Of a stretch of 64,000 nt of DNA, positions 24,923 through 35,800 are shown piece after piece. A model generated the notes under the pieces. That model did not search any database. It had not been told where the DNA came from and saw nothing but the letters and a program-made list of their open reading frames with translations. Location: assembly GCF_013284245.2 (NCBI RefSeq), contig NZ_CP085876.1:3393001-3457000 (forward strand), read 5' to 3'. Origin of the DNA: Brevibacillus sp. DP1.3A (GTDB lineage Bacteria > Bacillota > Bacilli > Brevibacillales > Brevibacillaceae). The translations under genes were made by a program, and so were the position numbers. Positions within the stretch are counted from its first letter, which is position 1. Each line of letters starts with the position of its first letter.

Positions 24923-24951
24923 ATGTTATCATGACTTTGGGGTCGTCACAA
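24923..24951 (-). promoter_or_regulatory. Candidate promoter of the two-component system
   Basis: Minus-strand TTGTGA (24946-24951), 17-base spacer, TAACAT (24923-24928), about 45 bases before the response regulator start. Moderate match to a sigma-A promoter. Confidence 0.4.
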
Positions 24952-25052
24952 TATGGGCAGTATTGCCGAGGGTCCTAGATGACGCCATTTTCTAATCAGT
25001 CTAAAACTTTATTATCTCTGCACAGCGGGGCGTTATCCATGAATTAGGAAAA

Positions 25053-25077
25053 GCAGTCGGTTAAATTGACCGACTGC
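25053..25077. terminator. Hairpin with T-rich flanks on both sides
   Basis: GCAGTCGGT (25053-25061) pairs perfectly with ACCGACTGC (25069-25077), loop of 7. The plus side continues with CTCCTTTATTTTTT, the minus side with TTTT. No gene ends nearby on the plus strand, so it is probably a second stop for the minus-strand transcript. Confidence 0.55.
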
Positions 25078-25222
25078 CTCCTTTATTTTTTCAATTTGTA
25101 CTTCATAGATGATTGGTGTACCTGTTGTTTATTAGTTAACGATGAAAAAAATGGAAAGGTTGGTCCAGCCAACCCCGTTCGGGACTTACACCCTAGAGCT
25201 ATCTCTCATGCTCGACGCACAA

Positions 25223-25258
25223 CAAAAGCCAAATCTTGTCATCTAACAAGATTTGGCT
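25223..25258 (-). terminator. Intrinsic terminator of the YbjQ/small membrane protein unit
   Basis: AGCCAAATCTTGT (25227-25239) and ACAAGATTTGGCT (25246-25258) form a perfect 13-bp stem with a 6-base loop; the minus strand continues TTTTG. It lies about 85 bases past the small membrane protein gene. Confidence 0.8.
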
Positions 25259-25343
25259 CGTTTCTACTACAAATCTAACTACATACTTTCCACCAAATGA
25301 TAAAACCAGCATGCCCCACGAGTTGGACAATCATCCTCATCGC

Positions 25344-25568
25344 TTATTTTTCAACTTTGTAATAGCGATCCCCGGTCTTTGGATTGAAGTATACACGACG
25401 CTTTTCCTGCGTTACCGGATCGATTGTCACTTCATTCGTCGACTCAAATCCGGGCGGGACGATTTCTCCGTGGTCTGCGTGCAGTCGCTTGTCCTTGATT
25501 TTGGAAATGATTAGCAAGGTGATGAAAAGCAAGATCTGAAACACAATGTAATAAAGGACATAAATCAT
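25344..25568 (-). CDS. Small single-pass membrane protein
   Basis: A 74-residue protein: one N-terminal membrane helix (about residues 2-23, YVLYYIVFQILLFITLLII), a charged linker and a C-terminal soluble part (VTIDPVTQEKRRVYFNPKTGDRYYKVEK) that looks like a small beta hairpin with a repeated N/D-P-x-T-G/Q pattern. I do not recognise a family. It begins 3 bases after the stop of the YbjQ-like gene, so they are cotranscribed. Confidence 0.7.
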   Translation of the reverse strand: MIYVLYYIVFQILLFITLLIISKIKDKRLHADHGEIVPPGFESTNEVTIDPVTQEKRRVYFNPKTGDRYYKVEK

Positions 25569-25571
25569 TCA

Positions 25572-25889
25572 TTACACCTTTTCAACGACAACGGCTGTAC
25601 CGTAAGCGACAACTTCCCCCATATTTCCCATATTTCCAGAGTCATAACGACACATTACCACAGCGTTAGCTCCCATGGCAGTTGCGTTTTTAATCATGCG
25701 GTCAAGCGCCTGTTTCCGCGCGTCCTCTAGGAGCACGGTGTATTCCTTGATTTCTCCACCAACTACTGAACGAAGACCTGCCATGATGTCTCCCCCAATT
25801 CCGCGTGCTCGAACGATCAAACCGAATGTCGTTCCTTTTACTTCAACGACACGATATCCTGGAATGTTTTCTGTTGTTACGACGATCAT
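25572..25889 (-). CDS. YbjQ-family protein (putative heavy-metal-binding domain)
   Basis: A 105-residue protein of the YbjQ family: TENIPGYRVVEVKGTTFGLIVRAR at the N-terminus, YTVLLEDARKQALDRMIKNATAMGANAVVMCRYDSG in the middle. The length equals the family's usual 100-110 residues; the fold is a pentamer-forming alpha/beta domain and the proposed metal binding is unproven. The start is ATG 25889 with AGGAGAAG upstream. It follows the CPBP protease gene by 9 bases. Confidence 0.88.
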   Translation of the reverse strand: MIVVTTENIPGYRVVEVKGTTFGLIVRARGIGGDIMAGLRSVVGGEIKEYTVLLEDARKQALDRMIKNATAMGANAVVMCRYDSGNMGNMGEVVAYGTAVVVEKV

Positions 25890-25898
25890 TTGCTTCTC

Positions 25899-26660
25899 CT
25901 ACTTTCTGCTTTTATTTTTGAAGATCACATGTAGCACGATGTCAGCGCTAAAATGACTAATGATCGCAGCTTCTAAACCGTATCGCCAATATAGGAAGCC
26001 AAACAAGATGCCTAAGATACCGTTTAGCAACAACGTCCATACAGTGACCACGTTGCTTTTTCCGTACGTCATGTAATTGGTTGGGAGATGGGATGCAGCG
26101 AAAACAATGGCGGCGACACAGATGCCCAGCCAATAGGAAATTCCCATCCATCCCATCTTCTGTGCCAAAAACACGACAACAGTCATAACCCCTAGACGCA
26201 TGAGCACTTCTTCGCAAAACCCTCCGTAAAAAGACGAGAGGAAGCCGTAGAACCGTGATGAAATCGGTTCTTTACCCATTATTGTAGTCATGTGTTGTTG
26301 AAAGAAAGAACGGTCCACCCATTTTACCAAGAGGCCTACGGCGATACCTGAACCAATCGCTACTGTCCACAACGACCAGATGGAAAAAGGCAGCTCCGCT
26401 CCAGACACCCAGTGATCGAGAATCCAGAGTCGAAGACCAGTGGAAGGCATGAGCCATAAGCCTATAGCAGTCGCCACAGTCAGAAATACACAAGTCTGAA
26501 TGATCATAACCGCAACCATGACGGAAATAGGCGGGACTTTTTTGTTAGGATAGATGGCTGCTTGCAGTTGCATATGTTGGCGAATCGTGTTGGATTGAAT
26601 AGGTATAGTGCATAGCGCGCACAGTACGCTAACCAACCAGATCAGCCAAAAATGTTCCAT
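25899..26660 (-). CDS. CPBP-family intramembrane metalloprotease
   Basis: A 253-residue protein with about seven to eight membrane helices. The CPBP (CAAX protease and bacteriocin-processing) motifs are present: EEVLMR near residue 148, FAASH near 198 and a third conserved His in ISHFSADIVLH near 238. Members cleave membrane substrates; several protect producers against their own peptide antibiotics. ATG 26660 follows GAGGAGG. It sits directly behind an ABC exporter-like pair and the lgr genes, on the same strand. Confidence 0.85.
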   Translation of the reverse strand: MEHFWLIWLVSVLCALCTIPIQSNTIRQHMQLQAAIYPNKKVPPISVMVAVMIIQTCVFLTVATAIGLWLMPSTGLRLWILDHWVSGAELPFSIWSLWTVAIGSGIAVGLLVKWVDRSFFQQHMTTIMGKEPISSRFYGFLSSFYGGFCEEVLMRLGVMTVVVFLAQKMGWMGISYWLGICVAAIVFAASHLPTNYMTYGKSNVVTVWTLLLNGILGILFGFLYWRYGLEAAIISHFSADIVLHVIFKNKSRK

Positions 26661-26675
26661 TTCTACGCCTCCTCT

Positions 26676-27461
26676 TTAGATTTCTGATCGTTCTAAAAAG
26701 TACCAGCCCATGAAGAAAAACACGATGTTGAGTGTAAAGACACCTGCGAGCCCCGGTAAACCTGTGATGAATGCTTGCGACAGAGTTGAGTTTTCTTGAA
26801 TAATCATCATCGCCGCATTTGACAATCCACCTGGAGATACCATATCCAAAAATTTACCGAGAAATTGTGGAACCGTGAAGATCAGGATATTGAATACCAA
26901 CGAGGCTCCACCCGCACCAACAGCATTGTTAAAAAAGCTGGAGGCGCACAGCGTTGTTGTGACGACAAGGAATAGATTCGGTATGTACATCAACGTACCT
27001 ATCCATACATGGGTCCAATCTAGTTTTCCGAAAAGGATCTCTGTATAGTAGGCGGTTATCCCCATCCCGATCAGCATGCTTGCCATTGTCAACGTGTAAT
27101 AGGTAATAGCTTTGGCGAGATAGTATTTAGCTCGACTGATGGGCTTGACGAATACCATGGATGCTACACCAGAGGCTTTCTCTCCTGCAATGGATCCCAT
27201 GACAATAAGGATTAGCACAAACGTGCCGAGTGAGCTAAATTTGCTAATCGCCGTCGAGAGCACTTCTGGAGCAGACGGGGTTGGAATTTTGATGACTGCC
27301 CCTTCCGGCAGTCCAGTGGAATTGGCCAAAATATCAGGGAGCATTTTCATCGTAATCGGCTGTGTGATCATTAAAGCAATAAACACAATCGGGACAATGA
27401 GTATCTTGTAGGTTTTGACCAATTCATTGAATTCTTTTCTGATCATTGGGTGGGAAGTCAT
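26676..27461 (-). CDS. ABC-2-type transporter permease (YxlG-like)
   Basis: A 261-residue permease with six predicted helices: a cytoplasmic N-terminal stretch MIRKEFNELVKTYK, helix at about 19-36, an extracellular loop, and a GEKASGVASMVFVKPISRAKYYLAK segment near residue 90 typical of ABC-2 permeases coupled to YxlF/NosF-type ATPases. Start overlaps the ATPase stop by four bases (ATGA). It should form a transporter with the ATPase encoded just upstream. Confidence 0.88.
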   Translation of the reverse strand: MTSHPMIRKEFNELVKTYKILIVPIVFIALMITQPITMKMLPDILANSTGLPEGAVIKIPTPSAPEVLSTAISKFSSLGTFVLILIVMGSIAGEKASGVASMVFVKPISRAKYYLAKAITYYTLTMASMLIGMGITAYYTEILFGKLDWTHVWIGTLMYIPNLFLVVTTTLCASSFFNNAVGAGGASLVFNILIFTVPQFLGKFLDMVSPGGLSNAAMMIIQENSTLSQAFITGLPGLAGVFTLNIVFFFMGWYFLERSEI

Positions 27462-28378
27462 CCGTTATTCACAACCTTTAGGAAAATATCTTCGAGGGTC
27501 GATACGGACAAGCGATAATACGCCAGTGTCCCGCCAGACTCTAGAAGAATGTGAGGCAGGAGTGCCTTGGCTTTTTCCATGTCATCGGTAAGAACTTTGT
27601 AAATACCGCCGTCTCGGTTCCATTCCCTGATCCAGGTTAGCCCATTCAATACATCGTTTAAATCGATGTCCTGTTGATCAAGCTTGAACTCAATCAGCGG
27701 CTCCACATGGTTTGCTCGCAGTTGATCCAAACTGGACGACAGCACCACTGTACCGTCCTTGATGATGACGATATGGTCGGCGATTCTTTCGATGTCATCC
27801 AAAATGTGGGTCGACATGAAGACAGTCATATGTTGCTTCAACTTTTCTATTAGCAATAAGACGTCATATCTGCCCATGGGGTCTAGCGCCGAAACGGGCT
27901 CGTCCAAGACGAGTAGCTTGGGGTTGTGGATGAGCGCCTGAGCAATCCCCAGACGCTGTTTCATCCCTCCGCTGTAACCGCTTATTGGGCGGTTCCTCGC
28001 CTCATTGATTCCGCATAACTCCAAGAGTTCATCTGTCCTCTGCGTAATTGTGCGCTTGTCCAATCCATAAAGTCTACCCACCCAATGCATCCACTCTGTC
28101 GCTGTCATGTAGTTGTAAAAGGCTGGGATTTGTGGACAATACCCTACTTCACTTGTGACTTTATTGCGGTCGGTCACGACGTCGTAGCCTACTACTCTCA
28201 CTTTTCCTCTGGTCGGTGCAGCTAATCCGGTTAGGATGCGAATGGTCGTCGTTTTCCCGGCACCATTTCCCCCAAGAAAACCGACACAACCGATGCCATC
28301 GACGGAAAAGGTTACGTTCTTTAACGCTTTATGGTCTTTATATTCCTTTGTGAGGCCTTCACATTCAATAACTCGCAA
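27458..28378 (-). CDS. ABC transporter ATP-binding protein (YxlF-like)
   Basis: A 306-residue ATPase: Walker A GGNGAGKTT near residue 36, Q loop GYCPQIPAF near 80, signature SGGMKQRLGIAQAL near 133, Walker B LLVLDEPVSALD near 153 and the H-loop STHILDD near 188, followed by the C-terminal extension usual in drug/antibiotic-export ATPases of this class. The start is TTG 28378, with AAAGGG upstream. Substrate not readable. Confidence 0.92.
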   Translation of the reverse strand: MRVIECEGLTKEYKDHKALKNVTFSVDGIGCVGFLGGNGAGKTTTIRILTGLAAPTRGKVRVVGYDVVTDRNKVTSEVGYCPQIPAFYNYMTATEWMHWVGRLYGLDKRTITQRTDELLELCGINEARNRPISGYSGGMKQRLGIAQALIHNPKLLVLDEPVSALDPMGRYDVLLLIEKLKQHMTVFMSTHILDDIERIADHIVIIKDGTVVLSSSLDQLRANHVEPLIEFKLDQQDIDLNDVLNGLTWIREWNRDGGIYKVLTDDMEKAKALLPHILLESGGTLAYYRLSVSTLEDIFLKVVNNG

Positions 28379-28410
28379 AGAATGTCAACCCTTTCCTCGG
28401 TTCTCTTGAG

Positions 28411-28605
28411 CTAGTCTTTTCTGCCTACAAAGAAATACACGATCGGACCCAAGGTGTTGATAAAGATAATGCCGAGAGCCCACGGCCATTTTTTTCCACC
28501 TGCAACTCGGTACGCTTCGCGTCTAGCCAAATCAATTAAAGCAATAACTGCTAGTATCAATTGAATAGCAATGATAGGCGCAAGAAGCTGAATGTCGAAT
28601 GGCAT
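28411..28605 (-). CDS. YxlE-like small membrane protein (PLD-nuclease N-terminal domain)
   Basis: A 64-residue protein with two membrane helices (about 4-24 and 39-58) separated by a basic loop (ARREAYRVAGGKKW) and ending VYFFVGRKD; this is the PLDc_N (cardiolipin-synthase N-terminal) pattern of B. subtilis YxlE. In B. subtilis yxlE precedes yxlF and yxlG in the sigY operon; the same three-gene order is found here but no sigY, yxlC or yxlD. ATG 28605 is chosen because TTGGAGG lies 8 bases upstream. Confidence 0.82.
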   Translation of the reverse strand: MPFDIQLLAPIIAIQLILAVIALIDLARREAYRVAGGKKWPWALGIIFINTLGPIVYFFVGRKD

Positions 28606-28631
28606 GGATAAAACCTCCAATTTTTATAGTT

Positions 28632-28659
28632 ATTATAAAGTTTATCATTATTTTGATAA
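28632..28659 (-). promoter_or_regulatory. Candidate promoter of the YxlE-F-G-CPBP unit
   Basis: Minus-strand TTATCA (28654-28659), 16-base spacer and perfect TATAAT (28632-28637), 27 bases before the YxlE-like start, in an AT-rich spacer after lgrD. It would allow expression apart from the synthetase operon. Confidence 0.5.
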
Positions 28660-28660
28660 T

Positions 28661-28702
28661 TTTCCCACCCGCCGCCATGAAATGAGGTGACGGATGGGCT
28701 TT
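28661..28702 (-). terminator. GC-rich hairpin after lgrD
   Basis: Minus-strand CCCATCCGTC pairs with GGCGGGTGGG (10 bp with two G·U pairs) around an approximately 15-base loop, directly after the lgrD stop. It is followed by AAAATTATC rather than a T-run, so termination may be partial and read-through into the transporter genes is possible. Confidence 0.45.
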
Positions 28703-28709
28703 CATTTTT

Positions 28710-29830
28710 TTATTGTAAAGCTTGTTCCGGTAATTTTAGTTGGCCGCTTCTGATAAAGTAATCAAGGACTTTACCAAAAACTTCTTCGTCGATTTCCGCG
28801 CATTCAATGTCGTTTTGGCGCAGCAATCGAGTCGTTTTATTGCCTACATAGACTACACTTCCTCTGCTAGTGTGGCCGTCTGTGAACAGGTTGCCGAGTG
28901 GAGCGGCTGAATTGGCCTCGTTGCCTTTTTCTTTCGTATCTTCTTGCACCGCTTCAATCCACTCATCCATGGTGACTCGATCCAAAACAAATCCTCTGTT
29001 TTCAATCGCTGAAATCAGGTCTTCGTAATCGGTTGAGTTCGGGTTGAGCAAGTGGAAGTTTTCGCTCAAGCTCTGTTCTGTCATGGAGAGATGAACGATT
29101 CCTTTACTTGCAAAATCAACTGGCATCATGTCCAGATCGCCGCTCATGTCAGGAGCTTTGCCTAGATCTATAATCCCTGCTGCAATTCTCCACATCAGGT
29201 CGTCCTTCTGGCATGCTCCTGTTTCGCTGTCCCCAGTCATCCGGCCGCAACGGTATATCGCCGCTGGAATGCCGCGTTCGCGTGCGAGATTGACGAGATG
29301 CTCGGCTACCCACTTGCTCTGTGTATAACCGGAAGTGAGAACGCGACTGTTCTCTGGCATGTCCTCTTCGCGGAAGGCCATAGATTCTTCTGTTTCTTCG
29401 GATGCAAACGTAAAAATCGTTGAGACGAAATGCACAGGCTTGGTCTTTTTGGCAGCAGCAAGGCGGAGGATTTCCTCAGTCCCTTTTACGTTTGCTTTCT
29501 TCAGAGCTGCGTACGGATAGACAAAGTTAACGAGAGCACCGTTGTGATAGACCACATCCACTTTCTCAGCCAGCTCGGAAAACTGATCGTCGGTCAGATT
29601 GAGTCGTGGCTGTGCCAGATCACCGATTACAGGAACAATCCGATGCGCCTGCTCCTCATTCCATAACTCATATAGCTCTAATGTTTTGCGTAGTCGTGCC
29701 ATTCCTTCCTCTTCGTCAGAAGCTCGAACGAGGCAGTAAATGTCAGCGTCTGTCATCTGTAGCAGGTCACGCAACAAGAAAGCACCAAGGAAACCAGTGG
29801 CTCCTGTCAACAATGCCGCTTGGAACTGGC
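28710..29830 (-). other. LgrD terminal reductase domain
   Basis: A NAD(P)H-dependent short-chain-dehydrogenase-like release domain: nucleotide loop LTGATGFLGAFLL near 29800, VYHNGALVNFVYPY, HFVSTIFTF, and the catalytic Tyr-x3-Lys in SGYTQSKWVAEHL near 29320. It reduces the Gly thioester of the carrier protein to an aldehyde instead of hydrolysing it. Confidence 0.92.
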
Positions 29831-32800
29831 TTGGATCACCCTTGTACGGATGTTCAGGCTGAATCGCTGGATCGAGTACGACTTCATCCTTGAGATCCTT
29901 TGCGTCGATGTCATGGGAAACAGCAGAAAGACCGTGTTTGAGAATTTCCTCGATGGTCTTGGCCATACCCGCAATAGTCGGGGTCTCGAACAGGATTCGC
30001 AGCGGTACCTCAAGCTGTAGCTCTTCGCGAATCTTGAAGATAAGCTGGGTAGCGAGCAATGAGTGACCACCAACCTCAAAGAAGTTGTCGTGAACTCCGA
30101 TTTTGTCCATTTCCAGCACGGCGGCCCAGTGGGTATGCAACATGATCTCGACTGGCGTTTGCGGCGCTTTGTATTCGACGCCTGATTCCGACCTGTCGTA
30201 TTCTGGCTTCGGTAGCGCTTTGCGATCCAGTTTACCGTTTGGCGTCTTCGGTAAGCTCTCCATGATCATAAAGTGTTGCGGGATCATATAGGCTGGAAGC
30301 TTGTCAGTCAGGAAGTGGTTCAAGTCATGAGACGTACTTGTGTGATTCTCTTCGAACACGATGTACGCAACTAGACGTTTGTCTCCTTCTCTGTCTTCAC
30401 GAGCGACTAGCACGACTTCCTTGACTTCAGGGTGGTGTCTCAGAACAGATTCGATTTCTCCCAACTCGATACGGTAGCCGCGGATTTTGACCTGGTAATC
30501 AACACGTCCCATAAACTGAAGATTCCCATCTGGTAAGTACCGTACGAGATCTCCAGTCCGGTACATTCTCTCCCCTGGCTCACGGAACGGATTTTGCACA
30601 AAGCGTTCCATGGTCAGATCGGGGCGGTGGAGATAGCCACGTGCTAAGCCTGATCCACTGAGGTACAATTCTCCCGGCACCCCTACTGGCACTGGTTTAC
30701 GATGGCTATCTAATACAAATACTTGCGTATTGAACTGCGGTCGTCCGATCAGTGGTTCGCTAATGGCTCCTTTTTTCACGATGGAGTGCGTAGAGTAAAC
30801 GGTGTCCTCTGTCGGTCCGTAGAGATTAAAGACTTTTTCTACGTTTTCAAAGGTATACAATTCCTGCGCCAGCTTGTTAGAAAGTGGCTCGCCGCATAGG
30901 TTCATGACGCGAACCGACGCTGGAATACCTTTCATACGCACCAGCTCCATCGCTGCGGACGGGACGGTATTGATCAGTGTCACCTGATTGGCTGCTGGCA
31001 AGGCTGGCAATTGTAATGCATTTTCCGCCATGATAACTTTGCCACCCATGGTCAGTGTTGCGAACATTTCATAGACAGACAAGTCAAAGCAGATTGACGT
31101 GGAGAACAGTACGCCGCTCATCTCTTCTGGTGTAAACGTGTCGTGTGCCCACGATAGGAAGTAACTGACGCTGCGATGCTCGAGTGCTACTCCTTTTGGA
31201 TTGCCTGTAGAACCGGACGTGTAGATGACATAGATCAAATTGTCGGAATTCCCAAGCTTGGTCGGGTTCTCCTCGCTTTCGTCGGCAACTGCTTCCCAAT
31301 CATTATCTAGGCAGATCACTTTGGCGTGGTGCTCAGGCAGAGTTGACAGCAGATTTTCTTGCGTTAATAGGACTGGAACCTGTGAATGTTCGATGATGTA
31401 GGCAATGCGATCTGCTGGGTAGCTTGGGTCGATTGGCACATAGGCCCCACCAGCTTTCATAATGGCCAAAAGTCCAATCATCATCTCGGTTGTCCGCTGT
31501 GTGCAGACACCGACGAGCACTTCGGGTCCTACTCCTTGCTTGCGTAAATAATGAGCCAGCTGGTTCGCTTGTCTGTTCAACTCCCTGTAGGTAGTCGTTT
31601 GATCTCCTACGATGAGAGCGATGTTGTCCGGGGCTTTCGCCACCATGTCCTCAATCATTTCATACACGCATTTTTCTTTCGGGTATGGCGCTTCTGTACG
31701 ATTCCATTCGGTAATGAGTCGTTGTTCCTCTTCCTCACGCATGAGCGGTAGCAAGGTGATTGACTGATCCGGGTTGGCAATGATTTCTTCCAGAAGCTTG
31801 TGGAAATGATCAAACATTCGAATGATCGTACTGTGATCAAACAACGCCTTGTTGTACTCCAAGGTTGCGATGAGACCGTCTGATGTCTCCAACATGGTCA
31901 CCGTCAAATCGAACTTCGAGGTCACGGCTTCCGCGCCGACGTCAAAGCTGCTCATTTGAATATCATGAACAGGATCTATCTGCATCGGGATGTTTTGCAG
32001 AATAAACATCACCTGGAATAGTGGCGAGTAGCTCATGCTACGCTCCAGCTGCAGTTCATCTAACAATTTTTCAAACGGTACGTCTTGGTGTGCATAAGCT
32101 CCCAGGGCTGTTTCACGAACGCGTGCAAGCAATTCGCGGAAGCTTGGTTGACCTGACATATCTGTGCGTAAAACGAGTGTATTGATGAAGTAACCGATCA
32201 ACTGCTCCGTCTCTTGTTTGTTACGTCCCGCAATCGGAGTACCGACGAGAATATCTTCTTGATTCGTATAGCGGTACAACAGAGTTTGGAAGGCTGCAAC
32301 CAATGTCATGAAGAGTGTCGTCGTTTCTTTTCCGCTCAGATTACGCAATTCTTCCAAGAGGTCGGCTCCAAACTGAATGGAGAGCTTCTCTCCTTCGTAT
32401 GTCTGTACAGGTGGCCGCGGTCGATCTGTTGGCAGTTGCAGTAATGGTTCGCTGCCCTTGAGTTTTTCTCTCCAGTACTCGAGCTGTCCATCAAGAACCT
32501 CTCCACTTAACCATTCACGCTGCCAGACGGCAAAATCTGCATATTGGATCGGCAATTCCGTAAATGGCGATGCCACTCCTTGACTAAACGCTTTGTAATT
32601 GGTCATTAATTCGCTCATCAAAATTCCCATCGACCAACCGTCTGCAGCAATGTGGTGCATCACGAACAGGAACACAAAGTCTTTTTCGTCGAGCTGAACC
32701 AGATTTGCACGGAGCAACGGACCTTTGGTTAGGTCAAATGGCTGGAGTGTGGCCTGCTCGGCAAGGCGTTTGACTTCTGCTTCTCGTTTCGCTGGATCCA

Positions 32801-35800
32801 AAGCCCGCAGATCTGTTTGGTTCATTACCCAACCGTCCTCAGGGTGAATCACTTGAACAGGTCGTCCGTCACGAACCTCAAAGCGAGTACGCAAGCTCTC
32901 GTGACGCTGTATGATGGCTTTCAAGCTTTCTTCCCACGCGAATATGTTGAGGTCCCCTTGGATACGTAGGAAGGATGGAATATTGTTGACTGAGCTTCCT
33001 TCCGTGAACTGCTCCAGGAACCACAAACGCTGCTGGGTAAATGACAATGGGAGCGGTTCTTTGCGAGATACTTTCACAATCGGTGGAGCCATCTTGATGG
33101 ATGTTTGCTTGGTGAGCATAACCAGCTGTTCACTAAGCCCTTCGACTGTTGGGTATTCAAACAACGTACGAATTTGCAACTCTACCCCAAAGATTTCCCG
33201 CAGGCGAGAAACGGTCTGCGTTGCGAGCAGGGAGTGTCCGCCTAATTCGAAAAAGTTGTCATGTACGCCCACTTTCTCTATGGAGAGGATTTCAGTAAAG
33301 ACGTTGGCGACCATTTCTTCTACTGGGGTACGTGGCGCGACATATACGGCTGTTAGCTGGCCCCAATCTGGCGTAGGTAATGCTTTGCGGTCAATTTTTC
33401 CGTTGACCGTAAGTCGGATTTCCGGAAGCCACATGAAATGCGACGGGATCATGTACTCGGGAAGTTTCTCTTTGAGCCAGAGCTTGATTTCGTCTATGGA
33501 CGTCTCCTGCTCCAAAGCATTGGTCAGATAGGCTACCAATCGTTTGTCACCAGGTCGAGCTTCTCGCGCAATAACGACTGCTTCTTTGATTGCCTCATGT
33601 TGTCTCAATGCCTCTGCAATTTCACCTAACTCGATACGGAACCCACGGATTTTTACCTGATCGTCGACACGACCGATGTAGTCCACGTTGCCATCTGGCA
33701 GATAACGAACGAGGTCGCCTGTTCGATAAAGTCGTTCTCCCGGTTGACCGAATGGATTCGGAATAAAACGCTCTGCTGTAAGCTCTGGACGATTCCAATA
33801 ACCACGCGAAAGACTCTCGCCACCAATGTACAGCTCTCCCGGAACACCGATAGGGACTGGCTGAAGATTTCGATCTAACACGTACAGCTTGGTATTCGGG
33901 AATGGACGACCAATAGTCAGGGCATCGTCAGCATCCGTTAAAAGAGCGATGACCGTACCAACTGTTGCTTCCGTCGGTCCGTAGCAGTTATAAAATTTTC
34001 GTCCTTTTGCATAGTGGGCAACCAGTTCACGGCTGCATGCGTCTCCTCCGACCTCAAGGCAGACCAGATCCGGGTACTCTTCAACAGGTAGTGACGCGAG
34101 TACCGAAGATGCCATCGATACCTTGGTGATGCGACGTTCACGAAGGGTGCGAACGAGGTCTGGACCTGGTAACAGAGACTCACGATCTTCGATGACTAAC
34201 GTTCCTCCAGAGAGCAGAGCCTGTAGAATCTCGGAAATGGAAACGTCGAAGCCAAATGACGTAAATTGGAGGATACGGCTGGATTCGTTTATTTCGAAGT
34301 AATTCATGTAAGCCTGCACCATATTCATCACACTGCGATGCTCAACAGCTACCCCTTTCGGCAATCCAGTGGTACCGGATGTGTAGATGACATAGGCGAG
34401 ATTGGTTGATACGACATCGCTTTGTGCGTTTTCTACGGACATCTGCTCGTAGAACAATTCTTCATCCAGGCAGATGACGTTCGCGTTCGTTTTTGTGAAT
34501 GGCTCGGCAAGTCTCGCTTGTGTCAGCACCACAGCTGCTTGTGAATCTTCCAGCATGAAGGTCATTCTTTCTTCGGGATGAGCTGGGTCAACCGGTACAT
34601 AGGCTGCTCCCGCTTTTAACACACCAAGAATGCCAATGATCATTTCCATGGAGCGCTCCACGCAGATGGCAACAGTCGTATCAGGCTGAACTCCTTGTGC
34701 GAGAAGCAGATGTGCTATCTGGTTGGCTTTTTGGTTCAGCTCCGCATACGTTAAGGCTTGTTGGTTATACTCAAGTGCAATGTTTTCAGGAGTTTTCGCG
34801 ACTTGTTGTTCAAATGCTTCATGGATGCAAAGATCGCGTGGATACTCCTTCTCCGTGCGATTCCACTCGATGAGTACCTGCTCGCGCTCGATATCGTCTA
34901 TCAAAGTCACGTCACTCAGAAGCATCTCCGGGGACTTGCTCATAGTGACCATGAGTTGGGTAATTTGGCTCAAGACCCGGTCGATCATCACGTCATCAAA
35001 ACGGTTTTGTTCATACTTGAGTTTGATGGCCACTTGTTTGCCTGGTGCTGCCACCAAGGTAAGTGGATAATTCGTTTGTTCGACGGCTGCTACGTCGTGA
35101 ATTTCCAAAGAAACACTGGGCAAAGCTGAATTGGACTCGTCTGTTTCTTGCCCTGCTGCTTGTACAGCCGGATAGTTCTCAAATACGAGTATCGATTCAA
35201 ACAGTGCAGATCCACGCGGCAGTTCGCTCCATCCTTGGATGTCGAACAGCGGAGTGTATTCATATTGGCGTATCTCTAGCTGTCTGTGCTGCAAGTCTCT
35301 CAGCCACTCTAGCATGGTCGCGTTCGTCTGCAATGATATCCGTACAGGTAAGGTATTGATGAAGGAGCCTACGATCGTCTCAACATTGGAGAGGTCTGCC
35401 GGACGACCTGAACCTGTTGCCCCAAAAATGACTTCCTCTTCCCCGCTGTAGCTTCCCAGAATCCAGCCCCACGCCGCTTGTACCAAGGTATTGAGTGTTA
35501 ACTGGTGTTCGCGTACGAATTTTTGCAAATGCTCGCTTGTTTCTTCTGTTAAGAGGATGCTCTTCTCTGAGTATTGCTTCGGTCCCGCAGTGACTACTGT
35601 TTTGCTCATTCCCAAGGTGGTTGGTTCGTGGAAGCCTTTTAGTTGGTTTACCCAGAATCGCTTGGCTTCCTGCATATCCTGACGTTTCAACCAAGCAATG
35701 TACTGGGAAAACGGCTGAGGATGTCCAAGCTTAACTTCTTGCCCTTCGCTGATCGAGGCATAATAGGCAAACAGTTCATTCAGTACCAAAGGAACGCTCC

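Larger units (their letters stand above)
24877..25343. other. 467-base intergenic stretch with a promoter candidate and two hairpins
   Basis: No gene is supported. It contains a candidate promoter for the two-component genes and two long perfect hairpins that probably end the minus-strand transcript arriving from 25344; they are listed separately. Confidence 0.6.

Noticed and set aside
32911-33531. Open frames on the plus strand across the whole NRPS region, up to about 200 residues
   Set aside because: They are antisense to highly conserved C, A, T and E domains, lack ribosome binding sites and recur at the same place in several modules, as expected for shadow frames of repeated GC-balanced coding sequence.
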